A stretch of DNA of 64,000 nt from Inquilinus ginsengisoli_B. GTDB taxonomy: Bacteria; Pseudomonadota; Alphaproteobacteria; DSM-16000; Inquilinaceae. Below the pieces are notes generated by a model that was not told the DNA's origin, did not search any database, and saw only the letters and a program-made list of their open reading frames with translations. Below, in pieces: positions 63,171 to 64,000 of the stretch. The translations under genes were made by a program, and so were the position numbers. The stretch lies in contig NZ_JBNDJK010000001.1 of NCBI RefSeq assembly GCF_050434925.1, positions 868,001 to 932,000 on the forward strand. The letters run 5' to 3'. Each line of letters opens with the position of its first letter. Positions within the stretch are counted from its first letter, which is position 1.

Positions 63171-63914
63171 TCAGGCCTCCACCGGCACCGGACCGGACAG
63201 GATCGCCAGCGCCTGCTTCGGGTCGATCCGGCCGTCATAGAGCGCGCGGCCGCAGATCACCCCGGCGATGCCCGAGCGCTCCTCGCGCTTGATCACCCGC
63301 AGGTCATCGAGCGAGGAGGCGCCGCCCGAGGCGATCACCGGCGTGGTCAGGGCGAAGGCCAGGTCGGCCGTGGCCTCGACATTCAGTCCGCCCATGGCGC
63401 CGTCACGGTTGATATCGGTGTAGATGATCGCGGCGACGCCGGAATCCTCGAAGCGCAGCGCCAGGTCCAGCACCTTGACGGTCGAGGTCTTGACCCAGCC
63501 TTCGATCGCCACGAAGCCTTCCCGCGCATCGATGCCGACGGCGATCCGGCCGGGCCAGCGGCGGCAGGCCTCGCGCACCAGATCCGGGTCGCGCACCGCG
63601 ACCGTGCCCAGCACCACCCGGGCGACGCCGCGCTCGAGCCAGAACTCGATCCGCTCCAGGTCGCGGATGCCGCCGCCCAGCTGCACCGGCAGCGAAGTGG
63701 CCTTGAGGATGCCGCCGATCGCCTCGGCATTCACCGGATGGCCGGCGATGGCGCCGTTCAGATCGACCACATGGATCCAGCTGAACCCCTGCTCGGCGAA
63801 GGCCCTGGCCTGCTCGGCGGGGTCCAGGTTGAATACGGTGGCTTCGCTCATCTCGCCGCGGACGAGACGGACGCAGTGGCCGTCCTTCAGATCGATGGCC
63901 GGATAGAGGATCAT
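63171..63914 (-). CDS. hisA: ProFAR isomerase
   Basis: 247 residues. LYPAIDLKDGHCVRLVRGEM with catalytic Asp8, LGGGIRDLERIE, and YTDINRDGAMGG with the second Asp (about 128). Amadori isomerisation in histidine synthesis. ATG overlaps by 4 bp the stop of the gene at the window edge. Confidence 0.97.
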   Translation of the reverse strand: MILYPAIDLKDGHCVRLVRGEMSEATVFNLDPAEQARAFAEQGFSWIHVVDLNGAIAGHPVNAEAIGGILKATSLPVQLGGGIRDLERIEFWLERGVARVVLGTVAVRDPDLVREACRRWPGRIAVGIDAREGFVAIEGWVKTSTVKVLDLALRFEDSGVAAIIYTDINRDGAMGGLNVEATADLAFALTTPVIASGGASSLDDLRVIKREERSGIAGVICGRALYDGRIDPKQALAILSGPVPVEA

Positions 63915-64000
63915 GGCGTCGGGTCCAGCCCCGCCTCGGACAGCGGGATCAGTGGTTTGTGGAAGTAGCAGCCGCCGATCAGGCGACCGTTCACGCGGGC
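63911..64000 (-). CDS. Hypothetical protein, C-terminal 29 codons (gene continues outside window)
   Basis: The frame is open from the window edge to the TGA overlapping the hisA start. The visible residues include NGRLIGGCYFHKPLIPLSEA. In related genomes a small DUF2628-like protein gene often lies between hisH and hisA; this could be its end, but the piece is too short to say. Confidence 0.5.
   Translation of the reverse strand, partial: ARVNGRLIGGCYFHKPLIPLSEAGLDPTP

Overview
The window is about 64 kb of very GC-rich, densely packed chromosomal DNA from an alphaproteobacterium. I would place it in a Rhodospirillales-type lineage (Inquilinus or Azospirillum relatives fit), but that is inference from gene content and order, not a database match. 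The lineage signs are the runs miaB-phoH-ybeY-corC-lnt-XRE-metK-trmB and rimP-nusA-ylxR-infB-rbfA-truB-rpsO-pnp, the hisA-hisF-hisE-HIT block, a MucR/Ros regulator beside ornithine-lipid genes olsBA, and a candidate MmgR/alpha-r8 small RNA. No phage, IS element, CRISPR array or rRNA operon was seen. Both window edges cut through genes.

Layout. 1-6.3 kb: the end of a penicillin-acylase-type Ntn hydrolase, translationally coupled to a GH3-family acyl-adenylate/amide synthetase; a Phd/PIN toxin-antitoxin pair with its own palindromic operator; an SRAP (HMCES/YedK) protein with a Yip1-type membrane protein; an RlmD/RumA-type RNA methyltransferase. 6.3-11 kb: adenosine kinase, a DUF6058 protein divergent from an ArsR-type regulator, a GFA-family protein, an EI24-type membrane protein and a bactofilin. 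11-11.5 kb: a 500-base intergenic region holding the candidate sRNA on the minus strand. 11.5-19.2 kb: glucokinase, a class V PLP enzyme, YjbQ preceded by an orphan Phd-type antitoxin, DUF3095, a cupin, adenine deaminase, OsmC, DUF1194 and tRNA-Arg(CCG). 19.3-23.1 kb: a low-complexity lipoprotein, then a phosphonate module (phnX, a TIGR03364-type FAD oxidoreductase, a divergent LysR regulator) and YciI. 23.2-29 kb: a complete Opp/Dpp-type peptide ABC transporter. 29-37 kb: TusA-like protein, MucR, OlsB-OlsA and the miaB-to-lnt operon. 37-49.7 kb: XRE regulator, metK, trmB and the NusA/IF2 translation operon through pnp. 49.7-61.9 kb: an IorAB-type molybdenum hydroxylase, 1-Cys peroxiredoxin, an MBL hydrolase, an MltB-type lytic transglycosylase, LysR and EamA, a Tat-exported spermidine-dehydrogenase-like flavoprotein, and a membrane class III cyclase coupled to a HIT protein. 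62-64 kb: hisE, hisF and hisA.

How the parts work together. Most blocks are housekeeping: RNA modification and translation, lipoprotein and envelope maturation, histidine synthesis. Between them sit accessory modules for phosphonate and peptide scavenging, ornithine-lipid membranes, redox defence and possible acyl-amide chemistry. Four-base or one-base overlaps at many junctions indicate tight translational coupling.

The observations I consider most worth a second look are the minus-strand sRNA with its anti-Shine-Dalgarno core, the rimP-nusA leader with mutually exclusive hairpins ahead of an attenuator-like terminator, the GH3/Ntn-hydrolase gene pair, the phnX module without phnW, and the orphan antitoxin overlapping yjbQ.
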